Source: Amylostereum areolatum
Taxonomy: Eukaryota > Basidiomycota > Agaricomycetes > Russulales > Stereaceae
Direction: 5' to 3'
Length of the DNA: 64,000 bases
Assembly (NCBI GenBank): GCA_012932865.1
Contig: SAXG01000116.1
Location: 1 to 64,000, forward strand
Part shown: positions 1 through 10,600 of the stretch, in pieces
Position numbering within the stretch: position 1 is the first letter of the stretch
Layout: the number at the start of each line of letters is the position of its first letter
Notes under the pieces: generated by a model
What the model saw: the letters and a program-made list of their open reading frames with translations, nothing else
Database searches by the model: none
What the model was told of the DNA's origin: nothing
Translations under genes and position numbers: made by a program

Positions 1-318
1 GAGGCGTGCTTTCATCTGGCGGGACGCGTCGGACACGAGTTGTATGAGGTGCGGAAAACGCATAATACCAACTCGTGGCCCACATCGGAACAACAACGGA
101 GAGCGTATGGGTAAGAACCGCCTGCGAACCCTCCCTCCGGTCGACAACTCGCGCAAAGACGGGCGTTCGTCCCTCTGCGCTCCGGGGCGCGACGAAGACC
201 GCCGAAATCCGGCAGGACGAATGTGCTGGACGAAGCGGGTCAGAAAGTACGCAAAGGGAGGTCCGAGTGACTCACCCCGCGGAGAGCACAAGCGAAGCAG
301 GGAAAGAGGCGACGAGTT
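1..318. other. Window start, no gene recognised
   Basis: Short open frames on both strands here have no family resemblance and no coding bias. The stretch lies 3' of the minus-strand EMC6 gene and probably holds its 3' UTR. Confidence 0.4.
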
Positions 319-769
319 CTAGTCGTAGACTGGCGGTCGCATCGCATTGAGCCTATTGACAGATAACCGAGCCCAGGTCGCTCACCGTGAACGATCCCTG
401 GAACGTTGGGATGAGCTTCAACGTACGCGATTCGTCAACAAGCACAACACGCGTACCATAAAGCAATGTCCAGGCCAGAATGAAGGACGCGGCGTTCTCT
501 TGGCCAGGATTCAAGACCTCCAGCATGCCTCCCTGCACGTACTTGTTTGGCCTTCCGCGAAAATTGACGAGGTAGAGAACGGCAGAAGAGAAGAGGGTGG
601 ATGCGACGAAAAGCGCAAAGCCGAGCCAGTTCTCAAGGCCAAGGACGCCGGCGACGGCGCCAGCGAAGCAAGCTGTGGCAAACTTGACATCGTTGATAAC
701 GAGAGCGTTGAGTTGGATATGAGGGGCGTATATGCGTTGGAGGGCGTTGACAGCGGCGGGGGTGGCCAT
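319..769 (-). CDS. EMC6: EMC6-like ER membrane protein complex subunit 6
   Basis: Small membrane protein of the EMC6 family, a subunit of the ER membrane insertase complex that inserts tail-anchored and multipass proteins. Exon 1 (769-457) encodes an N-terminal segment with NALVINDVK, then hydrophobic helices around GAVAGVLGLENWLGFALFV and the ILAWTLLYG segment, matching the EMC6 order. The unspliced frame continues into an unrelated tail. A GT-AG intron at 456-330 joins it to an 11-nt exon (329-319) giving the conserved terminal VYD and stop. That model is 107 aa, close to the 108-110 aa of known EMC6 proteins. It is divergent from the dehydrogenase gene, whose start is about 230 bp away. 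Family assignment is firm; the tiny last exon is inferred from phase and motif. Confidence 0.72.
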
Positions 770-1001
770 GGCCGACGGATGCGGAGAGCTCGCTGTGGAA
801 GACGACGAGGAGGAACGGCAAGGGGCGGAGCCGGGGGCGGGCGACTGCGGACTCCCACGGACCGGATAAGGAGAGATAAATGAAAAAACCCGACGGGATA
901 TGAGTCGGGAAGCGGCAAGGCCAGGAATTGTCCAACTCCCCCGTCGCCGACCACTTCTCCCTCCTCATCATCCCGCACGACTTCCAGAGTCTACGCTCGT
1001 C

Positions 1002-2223
1002 ATGCTTGGCGGTAACTTCGACAAGAAGATCAACGTAGGCGTTCTCGGCGCGACAGGAACCGTCGGCCAGCGCTTCATCGCGCTCCTAGCCACACATCCC
1101 TATTTCGTGGTGCACGCTCTCGGCGCATCCTCTCGCTCTGCAGGTAAACCCTACCCCGAGGCCGTCAACTGGAAACAAACGGACCCGATTCCGACAGCCG
1201 TGCGCGAGATCGTCGTTTCAGCCATGCGTTCCCCCAGCACTTCCTCGACTGTGCCATTGTGTTCTCGGGCTTGGATGCGGACTCGTCGCGGGTGACATCG
1301 GTGCAGTCGGTTTCTCCACCTGCGTCTACAGGCGCGCCATTTCGAGCGGGATAGCTGATCGGATTCTTTTGTCGACGCAGAGGGCGCATTCCGCGCGGCC
1401 GACCTCGCCGTGTTCTCCAACGCAAAGTCCTACCGCCGCGATCCGCACGTCCCGCTCATCGTCCCGCTCGTGAACACCTCCCATCTGTCTATCATTCAAC
1501 AGCAGCGCGCGCTGCACTCGCCCCCCGCTCAAGAAGGGCTTCATCGTCACCAACGCCAACTGCTCCACCACCGCCGTCGTCGTCCCCCTCGCCGCCCTCG
1601 AGCGCGCCTTTGGCCCGATCGAGTCATGTATCATCACCACCCTCCAAGCCATCTCTGGCGCAGGATACCCCGGCGTCCCCTCCCTCGACATTTTCGACAA
1701 CGTCGTGCCCTACATCTCGGGCGAGGAGGAGAAAATCGAGTGGGAGACGCTCAAAATCCTTGGCGGTATCACCGACGCGGACGACGGCCAGGGAAAGGCC
1801 AAGGGGCTGAAGACGTTCGACATGCATGAAAAAACCCCGCTCCGCATCTCCGCCTCGTGCACCCGCGTGCCCGTCCTCGAGGGCCACACCGAGATCGTGT
1901 CCGTTCGCTTCGCGCGCAGACCTCCACCCAGCCCGCAACAGGTTCGCGAGGTGCTGGCTGCTTATACCCCCGACGCACGCGCGGCAGGATGCCCGTCGGC
2001 GCCGCGCAACGCCATCCACGTCCACGAGGAGCCAGACCGGCCTCAGCCCCGTCTCGATCGCAACTTCCAGGCGGGCGCGGGCGTGAGCGTTGGTCGTGTG
2101 CGCCAGTGCCGCGTGCTTGATATCAAGTTCGTCGTGCTGGCGAATAACGTCAACATCGGCGCGGCGACGAGCAGCATCATCAATGCGGAGATGGCGCTGG
2201 TAAAGGGTGTTGTGCAGGTTTAA
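1002..2223 (+). CDS. HOM2: Aspartate-semialdehyde dehydrogenase, reading frame interrupted
   Basis: Converts aspartyl-phosphate to aspartate semialdehyde in the Thr/Met/Ile pathway. The NAD(P)-binding start [14 protein letters not shown] follows Met at 1002, the catalytic cysteine lies in NANCSTT (about 1545-1565), and the dimerisation part ends with [12 protein letters not shown] and [12 protein letters not shown] before the stop at 2223. An intron at 1301-1380 (branch GCTGATC) joins DI to EGAFRAAD. The similarity to fungal ASADH is continuous but moves between frames three times: near 1231-1235 (C run), near 1283-1288, and at the C6 run 1521-1526. No intron of plausible length explains these. 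Either this copy is decaying or the assembly has small indels. Since the enzyme is normally single-copy and needed for prototrophy, I favour sequence error, but a pseudogene is possible. Confidence 0.8.
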
Positions 2224-2803
2224 GGGCGGCGGCGAGGCGAGGGCGAGGGCGGAGACGGGGGAAGGTGCCGTAGCGGAGACGCGAGGTCGGCAGTATACAT
2301 GGCATGGCAGACAAGTGTATGATTTCGTGGCAACTATATTACATATTGACGTAGACCCTTTTGTATCTCTCAGGTGGATCTATCGCACACGATTGGTTCT
2401 GAGCGGACTGTTGGACTGCTTCTCGAGAGAGAAACCCGGTCGTGTCCACGGCCGCTCTGTAATCCACCGCGAATGTTCAATTTAACGTTATCGTTGTTCT
2501 GAAAGTGCACCGCTAGTTCGGAATCTACTTAGGAGGTCTGCGTACCTCCTAATAGCGACGGCGCGGACCCAGGTTCGGTTGACGTCATACCTTCAACTGG
2601 TGAATCGGTGAAACTCCCTTGCAATGAAGGACTTACTCCCTTCCAGTGAGCGGAATGACGAACTCTGACCTCCTCTACCAACTCACGAGCCGACACAGGG
2701 GGTTGGCGAGCGTAATGGTCTGCGTCATCTTTCCTTCAGGCGGATTGAATAAAAGACAGACGAGGTCCACAGGAAATAAGCAGACAAGTCGCATCCCCCT
2801 ATC
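2224..2803. other. Intergenic, 3' UTR and promoter
   Basis: No coding signal. An AT-rich GAATAAAAG motif near 2746, some 55 bp before the Rds1-like start codon, could act as a TATA-like element. Confidence 0.35.
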
Positions 2804-4634
2804 ATGAAAATCATCGTCCTTTCGAGTCTTCTGGCCGCGTCGTCTTCCGATATGGCGCGAGCAGTCGTTTGGCCGCGCCAGGACACGTCTGTGATTGCGT
2901 CGTTCACTTCCCAGATCGAGTCCATAACCCGCGACGCGTCCTCCGACATCGCGTCTGCGACCTCCGCCGCTGCCGCTTCTTCTTCCTCACTCGTTTCCTC
3001 ATCCGCCTTCGCCTCTTCATCCTCCGCCCAAGCGTCTGCATCCCCCTCTTCTCTCGCCCCCTCCACCGAGGTCTCCACGGAATCATATTCCACCCTCACC
3101 ACCACCGTCCTCGTAACCCCTGTCCCCACGGCTACCTCCAATACCTCCAGCGCGTCAGCCTCCCCCGCCACAACGGCCCCATCTTCCGCGGCCACATCCA
3201 TCGTCTCCCCAACGCCTGCCACTTCTCCCGAGACCGTCTCTCGCCCCACCGGCGGCATCGGGTACGACACTATCCCCGCATACAAGCCCACGTCGGACTA
3301 CGACTTCCAGTCGATCAACCTGGCGCTACACCAGGCCCTCATGGAACAAGCGTTACTCCAGTTCGGCAACGCCAACTTCTCGTCGGACAACCTCAGCGCG
3401 GCGGGCTTGAGCGCCGAACAACAGAAACTGCTCCCGTACATGGCGGAGCAGCAAGTCGGGCAGGTGGACCTGCTCAGCAATATTCTCTATCGTACGTCCA
3501 TTGCTTGGACAGACATCGGCGTGACGCTGATGTCTGTTTTGGCGCAGCGAACGTGACGCAGCCGTGCACATACGCGTTCCCCGCATTCAACGACGCGCGG
3601 GAATTCGTCGACTTCGCCACGAAGGTACACCTTGCGCTGCTCCATCCTAGCGGCCGGCACACTAACGGTTCGGCCAGGCCCTTCATTTTGGCGAGTCGGG
3701 TATGTTGGGATTCCTCAGCCACCTCGACGCGCAGGACAGCGCGTCTCTCCTGCAGGGCGCGCTCGCGGTCAAGAGCCGCCAGCAGATGCTGTTCCGCCAG
3801 CTTGAGGGTCTCTTCCCCATTCCTGTTCGTTCTTTGTGTTCTCGCCCCGCTTCTCCGATGCTGACGCGTTTGCAGTTCGATTTCGCCCCCGCGATCACGC
3901 AAAACATGCAATTCTCGCTCCTGGCGCCGTATATCTCCTCGTGTCCGTCCGGAAATCCGTCCGTGAAGTGGGACGTCTACCCGACGCTTCGCATCCAGGT
4001 ATGCACGCATTACCTGTTCCATTTTCCGCGTTTTCCTCAAGGTCTTGTCTCATCACATGCGCGTAGAACAACCCTTACTTCCCGGACATCCCCCTCGTTT
4101 CGACCAACGCCCCTGCAGTCTCGAATGATCCGACCACGGTTACTTACGGAGGACGTGAGCTGATCCTTGGATGGGATGCCCCGGGAACGCCCACGGGGCC
4201 CAACGGATCGTTCACGACCAAGTCAAGCGCGGGAGGGGCTAAGGCTCGTCCTTCTTTCCTTCTGCAAGTCCAGAGTCTAATTTGGACGCGGTTGTCTTCG
4301 CCACGCAGTACGTAGCGTGGATTTCGCAGCTCAACACGACCTACACCCCGCTCACGCTCGCCAACGACACCAACCCGAGCGCGAACACGACGAGCGGGTT
4401 GAACGGAACGACGATCCAGCCGTTCCTCACCGTGTTCGCGAACACGTCCATCCCTCTCTTGAATGGGACAGTGTACGTCGCTCTCTTTTCCCTTGTTGCA
4501 GCCCAGGTGCTGACGGGCCGTGCGTGAACAGGTTTGTGCTTATAACGGACGAGGCGATCGCGGTGACGCCGTACAATCTGTCGCAGATCGAGCCGCACAT
4601 TGTGGCGGGGCCGGCGTTGTACACGGTTGGCTGA
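2804..4634 (+). CDS. Secreted Rds1-like ferritin-fold protein
   Basis: Resembles fungal Rds1 stress-response proteins with a ferritin-like domain. A hydrophobic N-terminus (MKIIVLSSLLAASSSD) suggests secretion. Residues 40-130 are Ser/Thr/Ala-rich and likely O-glycosylated. The ferritin-like part begins with INLALHQALMEQALLQFG and continues through REFVDFATK, GESGMLGFLSHLDAQD, RQQMLFRQLEGLFP and AWISQLNTTYTP. Exons that close in phase: 2804-3491, 3548-3624, 3678-3824, 3876-3998, 4067-4243, 4309-4472, 4532-4634 (492 aa). The fifth intron is best explained as GC-AG (4244-4308); a GT donor at 4268 would give a 41-nt intron and 8 extra residues. Several NxT/NxS sites (NVTQ, NTTY, NGTT) fit an exported glycoprotein. 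Biochemical role is unknown. Confidence 0.8.
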
Positions 4635-5099
4635 GGAGTTGAGGTGGTTGTGCCAGCATTGACATGTGTAGGTGTTATGGTGGACGTAGTGTCCCAATCT
4701 GTCTCGCTCTGTTCCGGCTTGTATGTCTACTATCTGTGAATATCCACTGTCGTCTCCTTTCTTCAAAGCTCTTGGTTTGATCGATCATTCGGAGCGTGGT
4801 GAGCAGTTGCCTTGGGCCGAAGCCTTTTTTCCAGAGGTATTCTAGATATGGAAGTGCTGCGAAAGACCCCTCGGCTCGTGTCCGCTACAAATCCGGAGGC
4901 GGAGTATACTCAAACTCGAAGAACGAATATCTTCCTCGCGATGATAAAATTGTGAACTGATCCACTTCTCCGAGTCGTTCGTTTTTAGTATTAACGGCAC
5001 GTATCTCGTCTTCGTTCGTTTTCTAACTCCTCTCAGAGCGTACGATCCGTCGGCCGCCCGTGTTCTAGCTACAACAGTAGCCTAACAGTAGCCTGAGTA
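4635..5099. other. Intergenic between convergent genes
   Basis: Holds the 3' ends of the Rds1-like gene and of the minus-strand F-box gene. AT-richer than the flanking exons, with no recognisable coding. Confidence 0.4.
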
Positions 5100-7127
5100 C
5101 TATGTTTTTCTGTCGTGAAGAACTTTGCGCTGCGGTGGCCTTGTCGTAAAATCACCACTATACACATCAACACGATCAGTCCCAGTCCAATCCAAGCAAT
5201 CGTATGGACAACTGACCGTGTACCATGGAAGCTCATGGTCGCAGTCCTTAAACCGATTCTCCCAGACGATGGGCAGGACCTTCGACGCTCTCCCCACAAA
5301 ACTTTCTCGTAAAGCTGCCGCGTGTTCGGGGAAGCCGTCGTCCAACTCCGTCAATACGCGCCCGAGGCGCAGATGCTGCAGGCCGACGCCGACGCGGTAC
5401 CGGAGCATCTTCAGAATGTCGTACTGGAAGCATAGAAGTCCCTCCGTCGTGTATTCGGGGCACTCTGCTGTGACATGGTGCATCCAAAGGTATCGCAGCG
5501 CCGGTAAAACGACAGGGGTACTCGTATGCAGATCCTCGCTGCAATCGGCCGGCTCTGAGAGAAGTTGCGGGAGCTCGCGGACGGGGTGGTTGCCAGCGCG
5601 GTGGCTGTTGATGAAAAGTGTGTGTACGTTCGGAAAAATCTTGAAGAGCTCGCGCCAACCGGTGAGTGTCTCCCTTCGTAACTGGATGTTATGATAGCGT
5701 ATATCAAGAATTTCCACCTCAGTGGGCGCGAGTCCGCCGGATTCGAGGATGGGGCCAAGTTCCCTGAAGAATGAGAAAGTATGGAAAGGTATCCTGATTC
5801 TGAGGAGGTCGCGGAAGCAAGGGAAGGATGGTTCAAGTGGATGGTCGCAGAAAGGCTTCATTTCTTCGTCACGGGTGAATATCCGGATCTGACTCGTGTA
5901 CTCGGTTTCCAGTTCAAGTGAGAGACACCACCGACGATCGTTGGCCACGTTAGCCCGATCACCCGAGATGTGTTTCCACGCTGCGGAGAGCAGTTGGCCA
6001 ACGGGCCCGCGAAGAGTGTCATAATCCTCTTCAAAGTCGTCGATTGTGAAGTTGAAGTTCAGTTCCGCACGGCCCGGAATTCTGAGGGATCTCAGGAACG
6101 CGTGGCATGTTTCAACCCCCCCTGAAATGGAAAGTCGAGAAAGCGAGGGGAAGTCAAGGACAGGGAGATTGGCTTGGTCCATAACGCTGGATTTGGGTAA
6201 CCAGTTTTCGACGGCCAGTGTTTCCAAATTTGGGGACGCGGAGAGAAAGGCATAGAACTTATAAAGGTCCGGAAAGCCTGGTATAAAATGTTCAAAACGG
6301 GAAAGTTCCAGGGCTGTAACCGTGGACATGTTCCATGGGAGAAGAACATCGTATAGACTGAGCCGACGGAGGAAAGGAAAGGGGAGGGAAGGTTGGTCCA
6401 GGAGAATCTGCGACTTCCTTCTTTTATTCACGATAACACGGACATTGATATCTTCTAGGATCGAGGGATTTGCGAGTGATGAAATATTCATAATTTCGTC
6501 GTAAAGGTCCGAGCCCTCGGGAATAGTGACGGCGATTGTGGATGCGCGACGGAACCAAGGTAATATGTGTCGAAGCAGCTCCTCGGACCGCCAGCGAAGG
6601 TGTTGGCCGGCATTGAAACGAATGGTCAAGGGACACATTTGAGAGCGTTCCAGGAAAACGTCCAAGGCTGTAGGGAATGCGCATACGTGAGCGGCCCAAA
6701 GAGATGGCATGTCGAGGAGCATGCACCGCCAGTGATGGCACACGTGCGACAATGCGACCCATCCAAGGCGCCCGGGTAAGAGATGGTTGGTAAAGCGCTC
6801 TTCCAGGTGACGGTGTTCAGGGAGATCTGTCGAAGCCACTGTGGCAAAGATTTGCCTCATGATTTCGGGAGGAAGTTGAGAGATCGGACTGTGTAGATTG
6901 TACCGCGTCCCGAGCTGCGTCGTTATGAGGGCGAGCTGTTGAAGAGCTGCACCTAGACGGACTCGAAGCTCGCCGCGGGTTCTATATGACGTGGAGTCCT
7001 CCTGGACAAGCATGTGTTCCACGTCGCGCAAGGTCACGATGTTCGGAACAACAGAGTTGACGGATCTATGCGTAGAAAACCAACGATAAGCTAGGAAGAT
7101 ATGAAGTGGAAAAGTGTAAGTATGCAC
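5100..7127 (-). CDS. F-box protein with leucine-rich C-terminal region
   Basis: Single-exon frame of 675 codons. An F-box-like motif starts at about residue 80 (SPISQLPPEIMRQIFATVA) and ends with the typical basidiomycete signature LSHVCHHWRCMLLDMPSLWA. The rest has irregular leucine-rich repeats such as LSRLSISGG and LPALRYLWMHHV. F-box proteins of this expanded Agaricomycete family usually link a substrate to an SCF ubiquitin ligase through Skp1; the substrate cannot be read from sequence. Met at 7127 is the first in frame, but the N-terminus before the F-box is unusual, and a start further in (for example at MLVQED, about residue 39) is possible. The frame is intact, unlike the F-box relic at 58-60 kb. 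Confidence 0.8.
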   Translation of the reverse strand: MHTYTFPLHIFLAYRWFSTHRSVNSVVPNIVTLRDVEHMLVQEDSTSYRTRGELRVRLGAALQQLALITTQLGTRYNLHSPISQLPPEIMRQIFATVASTDLPEHRHLEERFTNHLLPGRLGWVALSHVCHHWRCMLLDMPSLWAAHVCAFPTALDVFLERSQMCPLTIRFNAGQHLRWRSEELLRHILPWFRRASTIAVTIPEGSDLYDEIMNISSLANPSILEDINVRVIVNKRRKSQILLDQPSLPFPFLRRLSLYDVLLPWNMSTVTALELSRFEHFIPGFPDLYKFYAFLSASPNLETLAVENWLPKSSVMDQANLPVLDFPSLSRLSISGGVETCHAFLRSLRIPGRAELNFNFTIDDFEEDYDTLRGPVGQLLSAAWKHISGDRANVANDRRWCLSLELETEYTSQIRIFTRDEEMKPFCDHPLEPSFPCFRDLLRIRIPFHTFSFFRELGPILESGGLAPTEVEILDIRYHNIQLRRETLTGWRELFKIFPNVHTLFINSHRAGNHPVRELPQLLSEPADCSEDLHTSTPVVLPALRYLWMHHVTAECPEYTTEGLLCFQYDILKMLRYRVGVGLQHLRLGRVLTELDDGFPEHAAALRESFVGRASKVLPIVWENRFKDCDHELPWYTVSCPYDCLDWTGTDRVDVYSGDFTTRPPQRKVLHDRKT

Positions 7128-7699
7128 CCAGAAGCCGTGTCTGATACTCCACCCTCGCTGCCAGTGTTTCCAATGCTGTACATATCTACGTTCTCGAGCG
7201 AAGTCTCCGCGGTTGACAGTGGCGACGCGCTAACGATGGGTCGTTATGGACTTGTCACTGCGGGGCGTTGGACTTAGTGCTAGACATTCAACATGCATGC
7301 GTACGGTCAAAATGGGAGCTGAGCTCGCTTGATGAAAGTGCTCTCTTTTGCAATGCTCGAACTTGAAGCTAAGCTTGAACTTGTTGACGGTCCTGGCTAA
7401 GCAATCGTACTCAGCCTCAGTTACGTACTTAAAGTTACAATCCGGCTCCTGCCGGGGGCGCACGCCGCACAGCCCGTCACTTGGTCGGATTTGGAAACCA
7501 GCCGGCCGAGATGAGGCGCGTAACACGGACGGCGGACGCGCAGGTACGGACCTCCTTGCCCTCGTACCATTATCCCTCCCGCCGCCTTCAACAGCGAGCA
7601 ACCTCCTTTTTTGCTTCCCCACACCTTCGCCTATCCTCAACTATCGCCGGAACTCTGGAACTGCCACTGCTAACTAGCTGGATCGCCTAACCCTGGCCC
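7128..7699. other. Divergent intergenic region
   Basis: Lies between the F-box gene (-) and the SH3-SAM-PH gene (+). It should hold both promoters. A pyrimidine-rich stretch precedes the start at 7700. No gene seen. Confidence 0.4.
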
Positions 7700-10600
7700 A
7701 TGGACGATTACGTCTATGCCCTCCACGATTTCGTACCGGAAAACGACGATGAAGTGCCGTTCAAAGCGGGAGAGCGCATACAAGTGATAGAGAGGGATGA
7801 CCTCTATGGTGACGGATGGTGGCAGGTACGTTCTTCTGCCCGTTTCTTCTTCGTCCTGTTCTGCATGCGGCGGCGGTCGTGGGTCGGCGTGGATCACCCC
7901 GTGGATAGAATGTGTGGATGAACGGGCAAGGGCTTTGCGGTTTCGCGCCCTGGTATGCTCAGGAAGCAGGACGGGTCAAAGAGGTTGGGACTTTAAAGGA
8001 ACGTTGGCCGGCGCCTGTCGCCCTTTTCCCCCATATCCGACCGCCAACGCCGAATTTATTACATGGCAAGCGGCGCGCGCGCTGTACATGCATCCCAAGG
8101 CTGTATCCGCCAAACATGAAATCCTCGTTGATTTCACGTTGTATGGCCGGCGCCATGAGGCTCAGCCATACCATGCCTAAAGTCCACCTGGTTCCCACCG
8201 ATCTCACCTCCGTCCTTCTTTTCATGCCCACTTCTTCTCATGCGGAGCCGGCTCCTCACTCGTTGTTTCTTCTTTAAACAGGGAAAGAATCTCGCCGGGA
8301 AGATCGGTCTGTTCCCCAAGAGCTACACCCAACCAGCGCCCGCCGAACCTGCGCCTAAATCCGCTTCAGCGTCGTCTGCGCACGATGCATCGCCTTCTCC
8401 CCAACCAGCATCCTCGACCCCACCCTCGGGTGCTCTTCACCCCCTCAAGGAAGAGCCTGAACCGCCGCAGTCCAACGGGGCGACCACGCCCAGTGGTAGT
8501 GTTGCCCGCGGTGAAGTCATGCAAGCAACGATGACAGACGTCCAGCAGGCCATCGAGCAACTCGGGACGAACCATGATATGGACGGCGCGCGTAGCTTCA
8601 CCTTCTCCAGCACCCATGGAGACTCCACCGACCACGATACCGACCACGACACCGAAGGCGAATCTGATGCGGACGGGGAATGGTACAAGACCACGCGTCA
8701 GAAACTAGCCGAACGCGCGCGACTGCAAGTTGAAGAGGCTAGGCGAGAGCAGGAGGCTGCGGAACACCGCGTTTCTGTCCCGCCCATCGACGTGGAACTC
8801 AGCGACGAGAGCGACGATGAAGAACAGGACCACAACAACGAGGTCAACACCCAGCGTCTTCGCCGCCACCCACACATACCGGAGGAGGACGAAAACGAGG
8901 GCGCGTTCGCGCATATAGCGTCCATGTCGAACAAGAACGATCTTTCTCCCTCCATCATCCCCTCTGAGAACTATATTGTGCCATCTCCCACCAAACAGGA
9001 GCCCGACGTACCTACGGCTACCCAACCTACCTTCCCTCACATCGAAGAGCGACAGCCTTCCCGCCCCGCGTCCGCTAGTCCCGCACCCGTCACCTCACCC
9101 TCTTCCCATAAGCGATCGTTCAGCCTCGGAGGCAGTCGACCACCCTCGACAGCACCCTTTGAACACCCCCCGCCCACGCCGAGTGTGACAACGGTTCATG
9201 CTCCCGTTCCTCAGGTTGCTGCCACTCTCCCCTCTCCTTCACCGTCCCACTTCCATCAATCTCTCGCCAGCACAAGCTCGTCGACCAAGTTCGCGGCGTC
9301 GTCTCCCCTTTCCCAATCACAAACCTTCCAAGACTCTCTACTATCTCCTACGTCTTTCTCCACCAGGAAGCCGGGATCCCACCCGTCTGACTGGAGTGTA
9401 GAAGAGGTCGTCGACTGGCTTAAATCGAAAGGGTTTGACGATGGAGTATGCGATAAGTTCATCGGTACAGTTTCCCTTTTCGTTCAACTCAGTTCTCCGC
9501 ATTGACTCCGTCCACAGAGCAGGAGATTACGGGAGACGTCTTGTTAGAGCTCGACGTCGGTGTCCTGAAGAGCGAGATTGGCATCATCGCCTTTGGCAAG
9601 CGCATGCGCATCGCGAACGCAATCACCGACCTTCGCCGACCCCCCTCGGACGTCTCTTCAGAACACAACCAGCCGCTGCGCTCGCATTCCCAATCGCAGT
9701 CGGTTTCGCAGTCGTTTACTGGCTCCACCTCTACACGCCAATCGCTCAACAGCCCATTCGGCCTTCCTCCTATATCGCCCTCCGCCAATTCAGCCGGCCT
9801 CAATATGTTTAGCCCTGAGAGCCCGCCGCATACTGGCGATATCGCTGGTACGCCCGCCGGGCAGTCGCGTCGCGATTCCGATCCAGGGGGTCGTCCTGCC
9901 ATTTCTGTTTCGGACAGCCAAGATACCGTCGGTCTTGGCCTAGGCATCCCTGAGGCCCTCATGCCCGGGAGGAGTTCTGGAGATGGCATTCCTACCTCGT
10001 TGATGCCGGGCAATAAGATTTCGGTGGGTCGCTGTCACTTATGTTTGTATGTGAAGCTCAGAACGTTGACCCGCATCCTAGAAGGGTCGTCCATCTCAAC
10101 TCACGTTGTCGCCCAGCGACAGCGCTCTCAGTGCGAGCGTCAAGGCTATTTCTGGCGAAACTCCAGAAATTGTAGATGAGCAGCGCGAGGTGATGAGCGA
10201 GGTGCATAATACGATACTTTTTGCCTATCGAAGCTAACATGGATATCTCTCCAGAGCGAGACGGCTCAAACGGTCGAAGCCAGGTCTAAGCGCAAACGCG
10301 TCTTCAGACAAGGCTCGTCCTCCTCCAAGGACAACAGGGACAAGGACAAGGACAAGGACAAGGATTCTGGTAGCCGCAACTCTCGTGATGGACCACCGGA
10401 TAGTGCAAGCCCTAACGAAACCGGGAGGAACCCGCGCAAGAGGAGCGCCGAGGCCAGCAATCGTTCTCCCCAAGAACGCCACAGTCTGTTTGGTGCTGCA
10501 TTCTCGGGCACGCTGGGCAAGTCGCGCAAGCCGCCGCCGCGGTATTCTATGTATGTCAGACTTTTGCGCAACACTTTCCATCCACTGAATGTGTTCGTTA

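Noticed and set aside
347..883. 178-codon plus-strand frame
   Set aside because: It lies opposite the EMC6 exon and is a low-complexity shadow of it; no motif.
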